Shown: positions 1 through 6,878, counted from the stretch's first letter. The stretch is DNA of 10,073 nucleotides from Ruminococcus sp. 210702-SL.1.03 (GCF_020559915.1 NZ_JAJCLZ010000041.1:1-10073), one strand, 5' to 3'. Numbers and translations are program-made. The notes: generated by a model from the sequence alone, not told the origin.

Positions 1-2
1 GC

Positions 3-55
3 TGCTTAACTTCAAATCCTTGCGGTCAATGTGTCAAGTTTTATTGACAAAATCA
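3..55. repeat. Left copy of perfect 53-bp inverted repeat
   Basis: This stretch is the exact reverse complement of 10021-10073, all 53 positions matching; the match stops at position 56. It starts TGCTTAACTTC and ends TTGACAAAATCA. Inside it is a smaller hairpin, TGTCAA (32-37) and TTGACA (44-49) around a 6-nt loop. The stop codon of the left-end short gene (53-55) lies in its last three bases. No recombinase or transposase is encoded between the copies. It may be the end of a mobile or invertible unit, a dispersed repeat, or an assembly break point. Confidence 0.95.
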
Positions 56-229
56 GTTAATGTTTCCTTTCAACGCAGAGAACTGTATTTCGTGTTTGTA
101 AAATGACTTGTCATTATCGTCAATATTCCACTGAGTTCTGTTGTAAGATGTGCGGATCTTTTCGCTTACTTCAATTTCAACGTATCTTTTGGTTATGGTG
201 TCATAAACACTTACTATGTTTTTGCTCAT
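53..229 (-). CDS. Short protein resembling the N-terminus of a sigma-70-like factor, probably truncated
   Basis: A 58-aa reading frame, too short for usual gene callers. It starts at ATG 229 with a GGAGGA ribosome site (237-242) 7 nt upstream and ends at TGA 53-55. The protein begins MSKNIVSVYDTITKRYVEI and contains TQWNIDDNDKSFYKHEIQFS. From memory, this matches the start of sigma-70-like/HTH proteins of about 180-200 aa found in Ruminococcus-type accessory DNA, in which the WNIxDNDxSFxxHEIQ stretch is followed by the rest of the factor. Here the frame ends a few residues later, with the stop inside the inverted repeat, so I infer that repeat-associated recombination cut the gene. No DNA-binding domain remains. 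A genuine short protein is possible; family assignment is by recall only. Confidence 0.6.
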   Translation of the reverse strand: MSKNIVSVYDTITKRYVEIEVSEKIRTSYNRTQWNIDDNDKSFYKHEIQFSALKGNIN

Positions 230-241
230 TTTTTATTCCTC

Positions 242-272
242 CGTTTTGATTTTCTTGTTCTGAATCAAAACG
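242..272 (-). promoter_or_regulatory. Leader hairpin abutting the ribosome site of the sigma-like fragment
   Basis: A perfect 10-bp inverted repeat, CGTTTTGATT (242-251) and AATCAAAACG (263-272), with an 11-nt loop. In the minus-strand RNA it lies directly upstream of the GGAGGA site (237-242) and shares its first base. It could control ribosome access or protect the 5' end. Function is inferred. Confidence 0.5.
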
Positions 273-288
273 AAGGCTATGGATATTT

Positions 289-305
289 GGCAATATAGCA
301 TTGCC
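289..305 (-). promoter_or_regulatory. Possible promoter with overlapping inverted repeat (operator candidate)
   Basis: GGCAAT (289-294) and ATTGCC (300-305) form a perfect inverted repeat around 5 nt. On the minus strand the centre reads TATATT, a reasonable -10 for the short gene starting at 229. No clear -35 is visible, so the promoter is weakly supported. The overlap of inverted repeat and -10 is the arrangement expected of a repressor operator. Confidence 0.35.
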
Positions 306-326
306 AGTTTTTAAAAATGGGCATAA

Positions 327-366
327 AAAACTCCGTTTCTGCTTTTAAAGCAATAAACGGAGTTTT
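327..366 (-). terminator. Intrinsic terminator of the lipoprotein/ABC operon, two-tier hairpin
   Basis: AAAACTCCGTTT (327-338) pairs perfectly with AAACGGAGTTTT (355-366), 12 bp. The 16-nt loop contains a second palindrome, TGCTTT-T-AAAGCA (340-352). Read on the minus strand the stem ends in a run of six T, as expected of an intrinsic terminator, 115 bp beyond the permease stop. On the plus strand the stem also ends in TTTT, so it could work both ways. Confidence 0.75.
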
Positions 367-381
367 ACTTATAAAATACAA

Positions 382-426
382 AGGAGCATAACTAACAGCT
401 TTAAAAGCTCTATTTGTTATGCTCCT
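382..426 (-). terminator. Second two-tier hairpin upstream of the terminator
   Basis: AGGAGCATAAC (382-392) and GTTATGCTCCT (416-426) pair over 11 bp. The loop contains a 13-nt palindrome, AGCTTT-A-AAAGCT (397-409). Its layout copies that of the next hairpin (outer stem plus inner TTTAAA palindrome), although the outer stems differ in sequence. On the minus strand a T-rich stretch follows (TTTGTATTTTAT). It may be an additional terminator or an RNA-stabilising structure. Confidence 0.5.
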
Positions 427-481
427 AAATCATATAAATTGTCTCTTAATATTATTAATTGCAAAAATTATTTGGCACGCT

Positions 482-2692
482 TTATATATTCCCGATTAGA
501 ATCGGATTCAACAGCACATAATCAAAGAACCCTATCCCCAGCAGCGCAAGCAATATCGGCAAAATAAGCACCGCCGTCGCCGCAAGGAATGTCGATATAA
601 CGCTTTTGAGCTTCGCTGACAGAAAATAGATGATGAGCATTGCACAAAGCAGCGCAAGGTATCTTCCGGCGATTATGAGAATGAGATAACCTTTTATGGA
701 AACATCAAAATTTGAAAGCGACTCTATTGAGCAGGCAGGTGCGTTTATCCCCCTTGTGCCGTATGCGTTCAGCACGTTGTAAAAGTACGGCGCATAGGTC
801 AGTGCGAAAATCATCGTCACAATGACAACGCCTATGCCGAACTTGCAGAGAAATGTGTCCTCTCTGCCTCTTGCGGAGGTTTTCAGCAGAACGTTCGCAC
901 CTGTCTGATACTCGGCGGCATAGACATAGGTAAGGCAAAGTATCACCATTGTCATTGCCGTCAGACCCAGCGTTAAGTCCTTGTTTCCTGCGGTTTCGCC
1001 GCCTGTCAGCAGCTTGTAGCCGCTGTCATAAACGAACTGCCCATCCTCTGTTGTCTGCAAATATTCGGCGTGCTGTTTCACCTCGTCAAAGGCGTACTGC
1101 GGAGCAAGTATATCCTGATACTTCATCATTATGAAAACACCGTCACCATCTGAATTTGCCATTTCCTCCGACATTTTCATCTGCGCGTCGGCAAATTTCT
1201 GCGCCTCAGCGTCTATCATTTTCTGCTTTTCGGCGGTGTACTCGCCCTCAAATTTCAACATATACTGCTTGTAATAAACCTCGTCCGCTGATGAAAAGCT
1301 CTCGCTGATAGGAGAATATGAAACTGCGGTGATGACAGCAAATGCTATCAAAATCAGCAGAGCCTTGCCGCCGATAAAGACCTTGTAGCACTCTTGCAAA
1401 AAGAGATTTGTTGTCCTGCCTTTGAAAATACTGAACTTTGCAAGGCTGAATTTTCTTGTACGGCTTTTAATAACCCTTTGCTTTGAAAAAATCAGCACGG
1501 AGAGTATGGACAATATGAGCAGCAATACTATCGCCGAGCCGACAAACACAGCCATATAGTTCACAGGTTTTCCAAAAATATTGAGGTTCAGATAGCTCGC
1601 GAAGAGGTCTTTTGTGTTGGCGTATGCAAGAATATTAATGTATTTTAGCGGACAAAGATAGCTTGTGCTCGGTATGGTGTAGTAGAGCACGGCTTCCGCC
1701 GCTATGGTAATTATCAGTATGCCGTAGACCTTTACAGCGGTGTTTGATACCACAGTAACAAGGTAGATCATCGCCGCAAATACGCAGTAAACCGCAAGTT
1801 TTGCCGCAAGGAAAAGTGCAAAGTATTGCAGTACGGATATTTTCAAGTTACTGCCGTTAAACTCGTATACCGACTGTATCTGCCTTGACAGGTCGCCGAA
1901 ACCATATGTAATATATGAAACTGCAAAATTTACTCCGTAAAGCAACATTTCCGCCACAATCGCCGCCGCAAAACAGGTGAAAATCTTTGTGATACCAAGG
2001 GGCATTCTGCCCTTGAAAGTCGTGCGCGCGAGGGTTATCTGGTCAAGCTCTTTTTCACGGGTGACAATCGTGACAACCACGGTCATTATCATCAGTATTG
2101 CAATAAGGTCTGTGGCGAGAAAACCCGTTGCCATTGAAACGCCCTTTGAGGGTGCGGCGGTGAGCTTTGAGCCTTTGAGGTAGGCGAAGTCCGCAGGCGT
2201 TTGTGCGATATTTTTGTAGCTGAAACTATCGGGGTCGGCGAAAAGCGAAATGCCCGTCATTTTTCGCGCGGTGCTGTCGATATTTTCAAGGTAGCTGTCG
2301 TAATTTTCGCAGGCGGCGACCTCCTCGTAAATGCGGTCGGTCAGCTCTATCTCGGAGTAAATATCGTCGGTAAATTCTAGGTAGCTCTTCGTCTTGTAGC
2401 TCTTCAAAAGCTCCTCAGCATTGCAGTTTTCCTGCGAAATATCCTCACCGAATGACAGCCTTTGTATCAATTCAAGCTCCGACTTTTTCTGTGAAATTCG
2501 CTCAAAAGCAACGTGAGTGTCAAGCCCTTCGAGGGTCTGATAAGCGGCTTTGTACTGCTCAGGGGTGTATTCCAGCGTCTGTTTTGTTTCGTTTATATAC
2601 AGCAAAACGCCGTTGAGGAGCAGCAGAACGGCGAAAATTGCAATAGTTGTGCGTTTGCAGAACGCTTTTATCAGTTCGTTTTTGAATATCAT
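482..2692 (-). CDS. Double-length ABC-2 type transporter permease
   Basis: Integral membrane protein of 736 aa, the likely partner of the ABC ATPase just upstream. Its ATG overlaps the ATPase stop by one base (TGATG), implying coupled translation. It looks like two permeases fused. Half 1 has a membrane segment at about 16-33, an outer domain to about 185, then segments near 190-210, 235-262, 288-316, 321-340 and 379-403. Half 2 has a segment at about 444-460, a shorter outer domain to about 570, then segments near 575-593, 615-635, 668-692 and 698-726. Each half has a matching cytoplasmic stretch (ELDQITLARTTFKGR at 215-229; EYQTGANVLLKTSARGRED at 594-612), the coupling region expected of ABC-2 permeases. 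Substrate unknown; I infer export or immunity against a secreted or membrane-active molecule. It has no sugar-importer (MalF/G-type) features. Confidence 0.85.
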   Translation of the reverse strand: MIFKNELIKAFCKRTTIAIFAVLLLLNGVLLYINETKQTLEYTPEQYKAAYQTLEGLDTHVAFERISQKKSELELIQRLSFGEDISQENCNAEELLKSYKTKSYLEFTDDIYSEIELTDRIYEEVAACENYDSYLENIDSTARKMTGISLFADPDSFSYKNIAQTPADFAYLKGSKLTAAPSKGVSMATGFLATDLIAILMIMTVVVTIVTREKELDQITLARTTFKGRMPLGITKIFTCFAAAIVAEMLLYGVNFAVSYITYGFGDLSRQIQSVYEFNGSNLKISVLQYFALFLAAKLAVYCVFAAMIYLVTVVSNTAVKVYGILIITIAAEAVLYYTIPSTSYLCPLKYINILAYANTKDLFASYLNLNIFGKPVNYMAVFVGSAIVLLLILSILSVLIFSKQRVIKSRTRKFSLAKFSIFKGRTTNLFLQECYKVFIGGKALLILIAFAVITAVSYSPISESFSSADEVYYKQYMLKFEGEYTAEKQKMIDAEAQKFADAQMKMSEEMANSDGDGVFIMMKYQDILAPQYAFDEVKQHAEYLQTTEDGQFVYDSGYKLLTGGETAGNKDLTLGLTAMTMVILCLTYVYAAEYQTGANVLLKTSARGREDTFLCKFGIGVVIVTMIFALTYAPYFYNVLNAYGTRGINAPACSIESLSNFDVSIKGYLILIIAGRYLALLCAMLIIYFLSAKLKSVISTFLAATAVLILPILLALLGIGFFDYVLLNPILIGNI

Positions 2693-3561
2693 CAGCTCGC
2701 CCCCTGGTCGAAATAATAGAGGTAGAGATCCTCAAGATCGGGCTTGCAAGGACGGCACTCAAAGCTGGGCGGCTGTTCGCTGATAACACGGACGTAGATG
2801 TTTTTCTCGTCCTTCGAGATATTTCCGACCTTGTATTTTGCGGAAATTTCGTCCAGCATACTCTCGTCGGCGGTTATCTCGAACACTTTGCCGTCGATCT
2901 TTTCGCAGAGGATATGAGGCGCACCGCTGTCGATTATCTCGCCCCTTTTCATCAGCAGGACTTCTTTTGCGATAAACTCGATATCCGAAACAACGTGGGT
3001 TGCGATTATGACTATCTTGTCGAAAGCTATTTGTGCCACCAGATTTCTTATACGGATACGCTCCTTCGGGTCAAGACCTGCGGTAGGCTCGTCGAGGATA
3101 ATGACTTTCGGTTCGCCGAGCATAGCCTGTGCGATGAGGGCACGCTGTTTCATACCGCCCGAAAAGCCGCCGAGGCGTTTGTTTCGGCTGTCCTGCAAGT
3201 TGACAAGGTTGATTAGCTTTTCTATCTGCGGCTTTGCGTCAGCTTTTTTCATGCCTTTGAGGGCAGCCATATAGTAGAGAAAACGCTCCAGCGTAAAGTT
3301 TGGATAAATCCCTTGTTGTTGGGGCATAAAGCCGAGAATTTTGCGGAAGTCGGCGTCCATTGTGCTTGTTTCAACGCCGTCAAATTTCACCGAGCCGGAA
3401 GTTGGTTTCAGATTGTCGGTGATGATATTCATAAGGGTGGATTTGCCTGCACCGTTCGGTCCAAGCAGACCGTATACTCCCGCCGTGAAGTCGTAGGTGA
3501 AGTTTTCAAGTGCGGTGAAATTGCCGTATTGTTTGGTGAGGTTTGTTAGGGTGAGAGTCAT
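2692..3561 (-). CDS. ABC transporter ATP-binding protein
   Basis: Cytoplasmic ATPase of 289 aa that powers the adjacent ABC-2 permease. All motifs are intact: Walker A GPNGAGKS (34-41), Q-loop MPQQQ (79-83), signature FSGGMKQR (133-140), Walker B VIILDEP (153-159) and the switch histidine in ATHV (H189). A C-terminal accessory region of about 80 aa (210-289) is typical of the drug/bacteriocin-type ABC-2 ATPases (CcmA family). I place the start at ATG 3561, preceded by GGAG (3570-3573) at 8 nt. An in-frame ATG at 3600 would overlap the preceding gene and has no ribosome site. It lies 16 bp after the solute-binding lipoprotein and overlaps the permease by 1 bp, so it is within one operon. Confidence 0.95.
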   Translation of the reverse strand: MTLTLTNLTKQYGNFTALENFTYDFTAGVYGLLGPNGAGKSTLMNIITDNLKPTSGSVKFDGVETSTMDADFRKILGFMPQQQGIYPNFTLERFLYYMAALKGMKKADAKPQIEKLINLVNLQDSRNKRLGGFSGGMKQRALIAQAMLGEPKVIILDEPTAGLDPKERIRIRNLVAQIAFDKIVIIATHVVSDIEFIAKEVLLMKRGEIIDSGAPHILCEKIDGKVFEITADESMLDEISAKYKVGNISKDEKNIYVRVISEQPPSFECRPCKPDLEDLYLYYFDQGAS

Positions 3562-3577
3562 GTTGTTTTCTCCGGTT

Positions 3578-5146
3578 TTATTCTTTATCAAATTTTCCAT
3601 GCTGCTCGTTCAGCTCGTTTAAAACCTCGTCTATTCCTGCGGCTTTCAGCTGTTCATTTGCTGCGAACAAGGCTTCGTCAAGGCTTTGATATTCGCCGTA
3701 ATCGCCGTAGAACAGACCGTAAAAATCGTCATAGACCGCCGCCGTTTTCTCCAATTTTTCGGCAAGATCGTCGGATACCTCCAAACCGTAAAACGGAGAT
3801 ACCTCGGAATGCTCCCAGCATATCGCAATATCCTCCCGCTTGCTTTGATTGTCCTGCGAATTGCTTTCGGCGATAATGGAATTAGTCATTGTCGCGGCGA
3901 CGTCGTAAAACGGCAGAGCGTTCTTGTTCGGGTACTTTTCGCCGTCCTTGACCGCATAATTTCGTCCCTCTGCGCCGTTGTAAATTATGTTCGCAAGCTC
4001 TTCGTCCGTGTTCAGCAGAGCGAGCAGTTCAAACGCCGTTTCCTTGTTCTTGCTAGAGGACGATATCCCCACGACTCCGTTCAGTTCCTCCTGCTGCAAA
4101 TATCCGCTTGAAACGATTTTCGACGAATCATAATAAAGCGGCATTGCCGGCGACAGGCTGCAAATATAAGCGTCGTTCGCAATATCGACGTTGTTTGATA
4201 TATATCCATTTTGCGAATATTCATATACGGTCTTGAGATATTTCAAGGCTTTTTCATTCTCGAAAATATTTTCCGCCAGTCCCGTTTCGGCGTTGATATA
4301 CACGCCCTTGTATCTGCAAAATCCCGCCATCTCATAATACAGTTCGCAGGTGCTGTCGAGCAGCAGACCACGTTTCCCCTCGTCCGCAAGGCTTTGCAGA
4401 TACGGCTCGAGATCTTCTAGGCTTTGGATATCGTCTGTATTTACCCCGTATTCGTTGCAAACATCGCCGTTAAGCAACAATACCAGCGGCTGAGCAAGCG
4501 TATAGTCGGTGGTTTTTCCGTATATCATACCGTCGGCACAGGTCGTCTGCTTCCAGACTATGCCGTCGAACCCGTCGTAAAACGCTTTTCCGCTGTCGGT
4601 CTGAAAATAATCGTTCAAAGGTTCTAGATAACCCCTTTCTACAAACAGATTAAAGGTATCTCCGTAACCGCCCAGCGCGCTCATGCCCAGCCCCGTGTTG
4701 ACTATATCGACCTGCTCGTTATTTTTGAGCATACTTTCGTAAACGTCCATGTTTGGGTACAGCTCGCCCGTTTTGAAATCAAACTCGCCGTTCATTACAA
4801 AATCAACGTAAAAGTCATATCCGTTTTTATCCAGATACTCGTTCACAGTGTTTTCAATGTAAATTTCATCGTATATTCTCGGGTCGTCGTCAGTAGTTGT
4901 AAAGGTCGTATCGTAGTTTGTAAGATATACGATCTTTGTTTTATTTTCATAAGTGAGGGATTCTGCCGTTTCAACGTCAAAACGCGAAAATCCGAACTTG
5001 TCAAAGCCGTAACCGTAATCCTTTTCTTCGGCTGATGAAGTACCTGAGCTTACTTCCGAGCCGGTCTTGTTTGCATTATCGGAGCACGCTGTTAGACCGA
5101 GCATGACCAGCGAGATCAGGCAGGCTAAATATTCTTTCTTACCCAT
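3578..5146 (-). CDS. Extracellular solute-binding-protein-like lipoprotein
   Basis: Lipoprotein of 522 aa, anchored outside the membrane. A short basic start and hydrophobic stretch lead to lipobox LTAC with Cys21, followed by a Ser/Thr/Asn/Lys linker. The fold appears to be that of extracellular solute-binding proteins of the LplA/YtcQ kind: near the C-terminus are AFELLALLNTDEELANI and GAEGRNYAVKDGEKYP (from about residue 391), and the end carries an EQLKAAGIDEVLNEL helix, both usual in that family. Start ATG 5146 has AGGGG (5155-5159) 8 nt upstream; it begins 14 bp after the preceding lipoprotein stops. Unusually, the neighbours are an ABC-2 ATPase and permease, not the two sugar-type permeases that such proteins serve. 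I infer a recruited ligand-capturing part, perhaps for peptide or effector recognition. Confidence 0.8.
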   Translation of the reverse strand: MGKKEYLACLISLVMLGLTACSDNANKTGSEVSSGTSSAEEKDYGYGFDKFGFSRFDVETAESLTYENKTKIVYLTNYDTTFTTTDDDPRIYDEIYIENTVNEYLDKNGYDFYVDFVMNGEFDFKTGELYPNMDVYESMLKNNEQVDIVNTGLGMSALGGYGDTFNLFVERGYLEPLNDYFQTDSGKAFYDGFDGIVWKQTTCADGMIYGKTTDYTLAQPLVLLLNGDVCNEYGVNTDDIQSLEDLEPYLQSLADEGKRGLLLDSTCELYYEMAGFCRYKGVYINAETGLAENIFENEKALKYLKTVYEYSQNGYISNNVDIANDAYICSLSPAMPLYYDSSKIVSSGYLQQEELNGVVGISSSSKNKETAFELLALLNTDEELANIIYNGAEGRNYAVKDGEKYPNKNALPFYDVAATMTNSIIAESNSQDNQSKREDIAICWEHSEVSPFYGLEVSDDLAEKLEKTAAVYDDFYGLFYGDYGEYQSLDEALFAANEQLKAAGIDEVLNELNEQHGKFDKE

Positions 5147-5160
5147 TGCTCATTCCCCTC

Positions 5161-6312
5161 TTACTGCTCAAATTTAAAATCGGCATTTTCAAATTTCAGA
5201 CTCCAAAAGTCCTCGTCGGAGAGCAGTCCGAAGCTGTCGCGTTCGGAGTCCTGATAGTGTATCAAATGCCCGTTTGACGTGTGTCCCAGAACCGATACGT
5301 AAACATCGCCGTCAAATTCGGTCGTAAGGTCTTTTCCGTCCGACGTATCGAACACTCCTGCACTGCGTATCTCGCTTTTGCCGTCCGCAGTACTGTACAT
5401 ATAAAACACCCTGTTTCCGATCATGCAGACATCGCTGACATAGCCGTCCCGTTTAAACAAAACCTCTGTCCCACCGCCGTCGAGATCATAGGAGCAGACC
5501 TGCGAATGGGAATCGTCATCGTCGGAAACGACATAAAGCATTTTACCGCCGTTGCACTGCCAGACGTTGACGGAATCTTCCGTTTCAAGAACCGTCATCC
5601 GCTCCGAGCCGTCGATATCATAGCATTCGACAGCGGAATGAACGCTGTTTTCGGAATATTCGCTGTGCTGGAAATATATCTTGTTTTTGTACAGCAAAAG
5701 ACTCTTCTTACCGATCACGGTTTCGTTTGCAGTGCCGATGTCCATATATTTTTCAAAAGAAAAATCGGAAAGGTCAACCGAACAGAGCGAATAATTCTCC
5801 CGCAATCCAACACTGTCGGTATCGTTCATTTCAAATTCCGAGCCGACAAAGAACAGTCTGCCGCCGTCAAGCACAGGATTAACCATGGTGCAAAGCGACA
5901 GTTCCGCGGTAAACGCAAGCTTTCTGTTCATGCCGTCGGTATCGGCGGTATAAATAAGAAACTCGTTCAGCTCGCCCGTGCATATCGAGTATAGCGTATC
6001 GTTATAAAGAAAAGCATAGTTATAAAAGTACCCCTCTTTTGGAGCGACAGCCGAGCATTTTGTATCGGCGTTTTCTGCAGCGGTCTGATGCTTACAATCG
6101 GGCTGGGTACAAAAGATCTCATAGCTGTTGGTTTTCAGATCCCAGAGGTAAAGTCTGCCGTCGTTTTCCCTGAAAGCGTAGCTGTCGGAAACGGTGATAT
6201 TTGCCCCGAATTCAAAAGACTCGTTTGCGGCCGAGGTCTTATCCGTCTGTTTTCCGCAGGATGAAAAAAGCAGGGCAGCGGCGGTTATAACGATCAAAGC
6301 TTTGATTTTCAT
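5161..6312 (-). CDS. Beta-propeller-like lipoprotein with Cys/His motif
   Basis: Lipoprotein of 383 aa. The signal sequence MKIKALIVITAAALLF runs into lipobox FSSC with Cys19. I take ATG 6312 as the start because GGAGG (6321-6325) lies 8 nt upstream; the in-frame ATG at 6327 overlaps that site. The rest is a run of short beta-rich repeats (patterns such as DGRLYLWDLKTNSYEIFC, NKIYFQHSE, GGRLFFVGSE, GNRVFYMYS), suggesting a propeller of the DUF5050-like type. A CTQPDCKHQ motif (Cys68, Cys73, His75) with Cys86 shortly after is typical of a clostridial lipoprotein family I recall beside ABC-2 transporters; it could form disulfides or hold metal. Function unknown. Its place between the small secreted protein and the transporter suggests immunity or sensing. 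Confidence 0.75.
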   Translation of the reverse strand: MKIKALIVITAAALLFSSCGKQTDKTSAANESFEFGANITVSDSYAFRENDGRLYLWDLKTNSYEIFCTQPDCKHQTAAENADTKCSAVAPKEGYFYNYAFLYNDTLYSICTGELNEFLIYTADTDGMNRKLAFTAELSLCTMVNPVLDGGRLFFVGSEFEMNDTDSVGLRENYSLCSVDLSDFSFEKYMDIGTANETVIGKKSLLLYKNKIYFQHSEYSENSVHSAVECYDIDGSERMTVLETEDSVNVWQCNGGKMLYVVSDDDDSHSQVCSYDLDGGGTEVLFKRDGYVSDVCMIGNRVFYMYSTADGKSEIRSAGVFDTSDGKDLTTEFDGDVYVSVLGHTSNGHLIHYQDSERDSFGLLSDEDFWSLKFENADFKFEQ

Positions 6313-6339
6313 GTCAGTTGCCTCCATATTCTATAAAGC

Positions 6340-6379
6340 AATACCGCACGGAAATATCACTATATGTCAGTGCGGCATT
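6340..6379 (-). terminator. Intergenic hairpin between small secreted protein and lipoprotein operon (attenuator candidate)
   Basis: AATACCGCAC (6340-6349) and GTGCGGCATT (6370-6379) form a 10-bp stem that, in the minus-strand RNA, is complete with one G-U pair; on the plus strand that pair would be A-C. The tail on the minus strand is only modestly U-rich (GCTTTAT), so read-through is likely. Such a leaky structure would leave much more transcript for the secreted protein than for the downstream operon, as seen in many bacteriocin operons. Confidence 0.55.
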
Positions 6380-6397
6380 ATTTTTTAGAATTATCCG

Positions 6398-6766
6398 TTA
6401 TACCAAGTAACCTGTATATACAGTAGCGTTGTTTAATTTATGTGTTATTGTCGCACTTTTAAACGTTCCGCCGGAAGGTGTGGAGCAGGTTGTGCTAACG
6501 CCTCTTGTATAGCTGTTGCCGCTACCTGTGTTAAGTGTATTTCCGCTCTTTGTATAGTAAAGCACGATGTTAACTCCTACCGTTTTTTTCGATCCGTCCT
6601 TTGTTGATGTTGAAGCATAGACGCTGCTTGAGGAACTCTTGTAAGCAGTGCAATACGCTCCGTTTTTTTCGAGATCAGTATATGCGCTCGCACCCATAGC
6701 CGAAATCGAAGCCATCATCATTACGGCAGCACCCATAGCTGCTATCTTCTTAACCATTTTTGTCAT
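6398..6766 (-). CDS. Small secreted protein, bacteriocin-like candidate effector
   Basis: Secreted protein of 122 aa. ATG 6766 is the start because GGAGG (6775-6779) lies 8 nt upstream; the in-frame ATG at 6781 overlaps the ribosome site. A Sec signal peptide (basic MTKMVKK, then an Ala/Met-rich core) probably ends at AMGASA with cleavage before Tyr29, giving about 94 aa. The mature part is rich in Ser, Thr, Gly and Tyr, has just two cysteines (in GAYCTAY and STTCSTP) that could form a disulfide, and looks beta-stranded. I do not recognise the family. Size, composition, Sec export and the adjoining ABC/lipoprotein genes recall lactococcin 972-like bacteriocins, but the Trp and His pattern of that family is missing. 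Alternatives are a matrix or adhesion protein or a ligand for the lipoproteins. Confidence 0.8.
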   Translation of the reverse strand: MTKMVKKIAAMGAAVMMMASISAMGASAYTDLEKNGAYCTAYKSSSSSVYASTSTKDGSKKTVGVNIVLYYTKSGNTLNTGSGNSYTRGVSTTCSTPSGGTFKSATITHKLNNATVYTGYLV

Positions 6767-6787
6767 TTTAAATACCTCCATTGTCTT

Positions 6788-6824
6788 AATATATTAGTAT
6801 CACAAACGATCTACTTTGTTGCAA
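6788..6824 (-). promoter_or_regulatory. Probable promoter of the small secreted protein gene
   Basis: On the minus strand TTGCAA (6819-6824) is followed after 19 nt by TACTAA (6794-6799), which runs into TATATT (6788-6793). The long spacing gives a weak basal promoter, as in agr-controlled promoters of staphylococci, which rely on AgrA. The exact -10 is ambiguous. Confidence 0.4.
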
Positions 6825-6833
6825 ATCATTTTA

Positions 6834-6864
6834 AACTTTGTATGTTCGCACAAATGTTATTGTA
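6834..6864 (-). promoter_or_regulatory. Candidate AgrA (LytTR) direct repeats
   Basis: On the minus strand TACAATAAC (6856-6864) and TACAAAGTT (6834-6842) share their first five bases and are spaced 22 nt start to start, close to two helical turns. They lie just upstream of the long-spaced -35 at 6819-6824. LytTR regulators bind such paired direct repeats and the staphylococcal box also contains ACA. In AT-rich DNA this can arise by chance, so support is weak. Confidence 0.3.
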
Positions 6865-6878
6865 CATTTTTGTGTATT

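Noticed and set aside
327..426. Riboswitch or CRISPR repeat explanation for the tandem hairpins
   Set aside because: They lie downstream of the operon, no conserved riboswitch core is visible, and two different outer stems do not make a repeat-spacer array.
3686..4111. Plus-strand open frame of 141 codons opposite the solute-binding lipoprotein
   Set aside because: Antisense shadow without ribosome site or recognisable features. The same holds for the other short plus-strand frames across 949-4627 and 8667-9427.
482..5146. Reading the operon as a sugar importer because of the solute-binding protein
   Set aside because: The permease is ABC-2 type with large outer domains and no MalF/G-like partner exists, so a carbohydrate import role is not supported.
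5281..5994. Plus-strand open frame of 237 codons opposite the propeller-like lipoprotein
   Set aside because: Antisense shadow of a GC-richer gene; no ribosome site, no domain, and the minus-strand frame has a signal peptide and lipobox.
6398..6766. Firm assignment of the small protein to lactococcin 972
   Set aside because: Only size, export route and context agree; the conserved Trp/His residues of that family are not seen.
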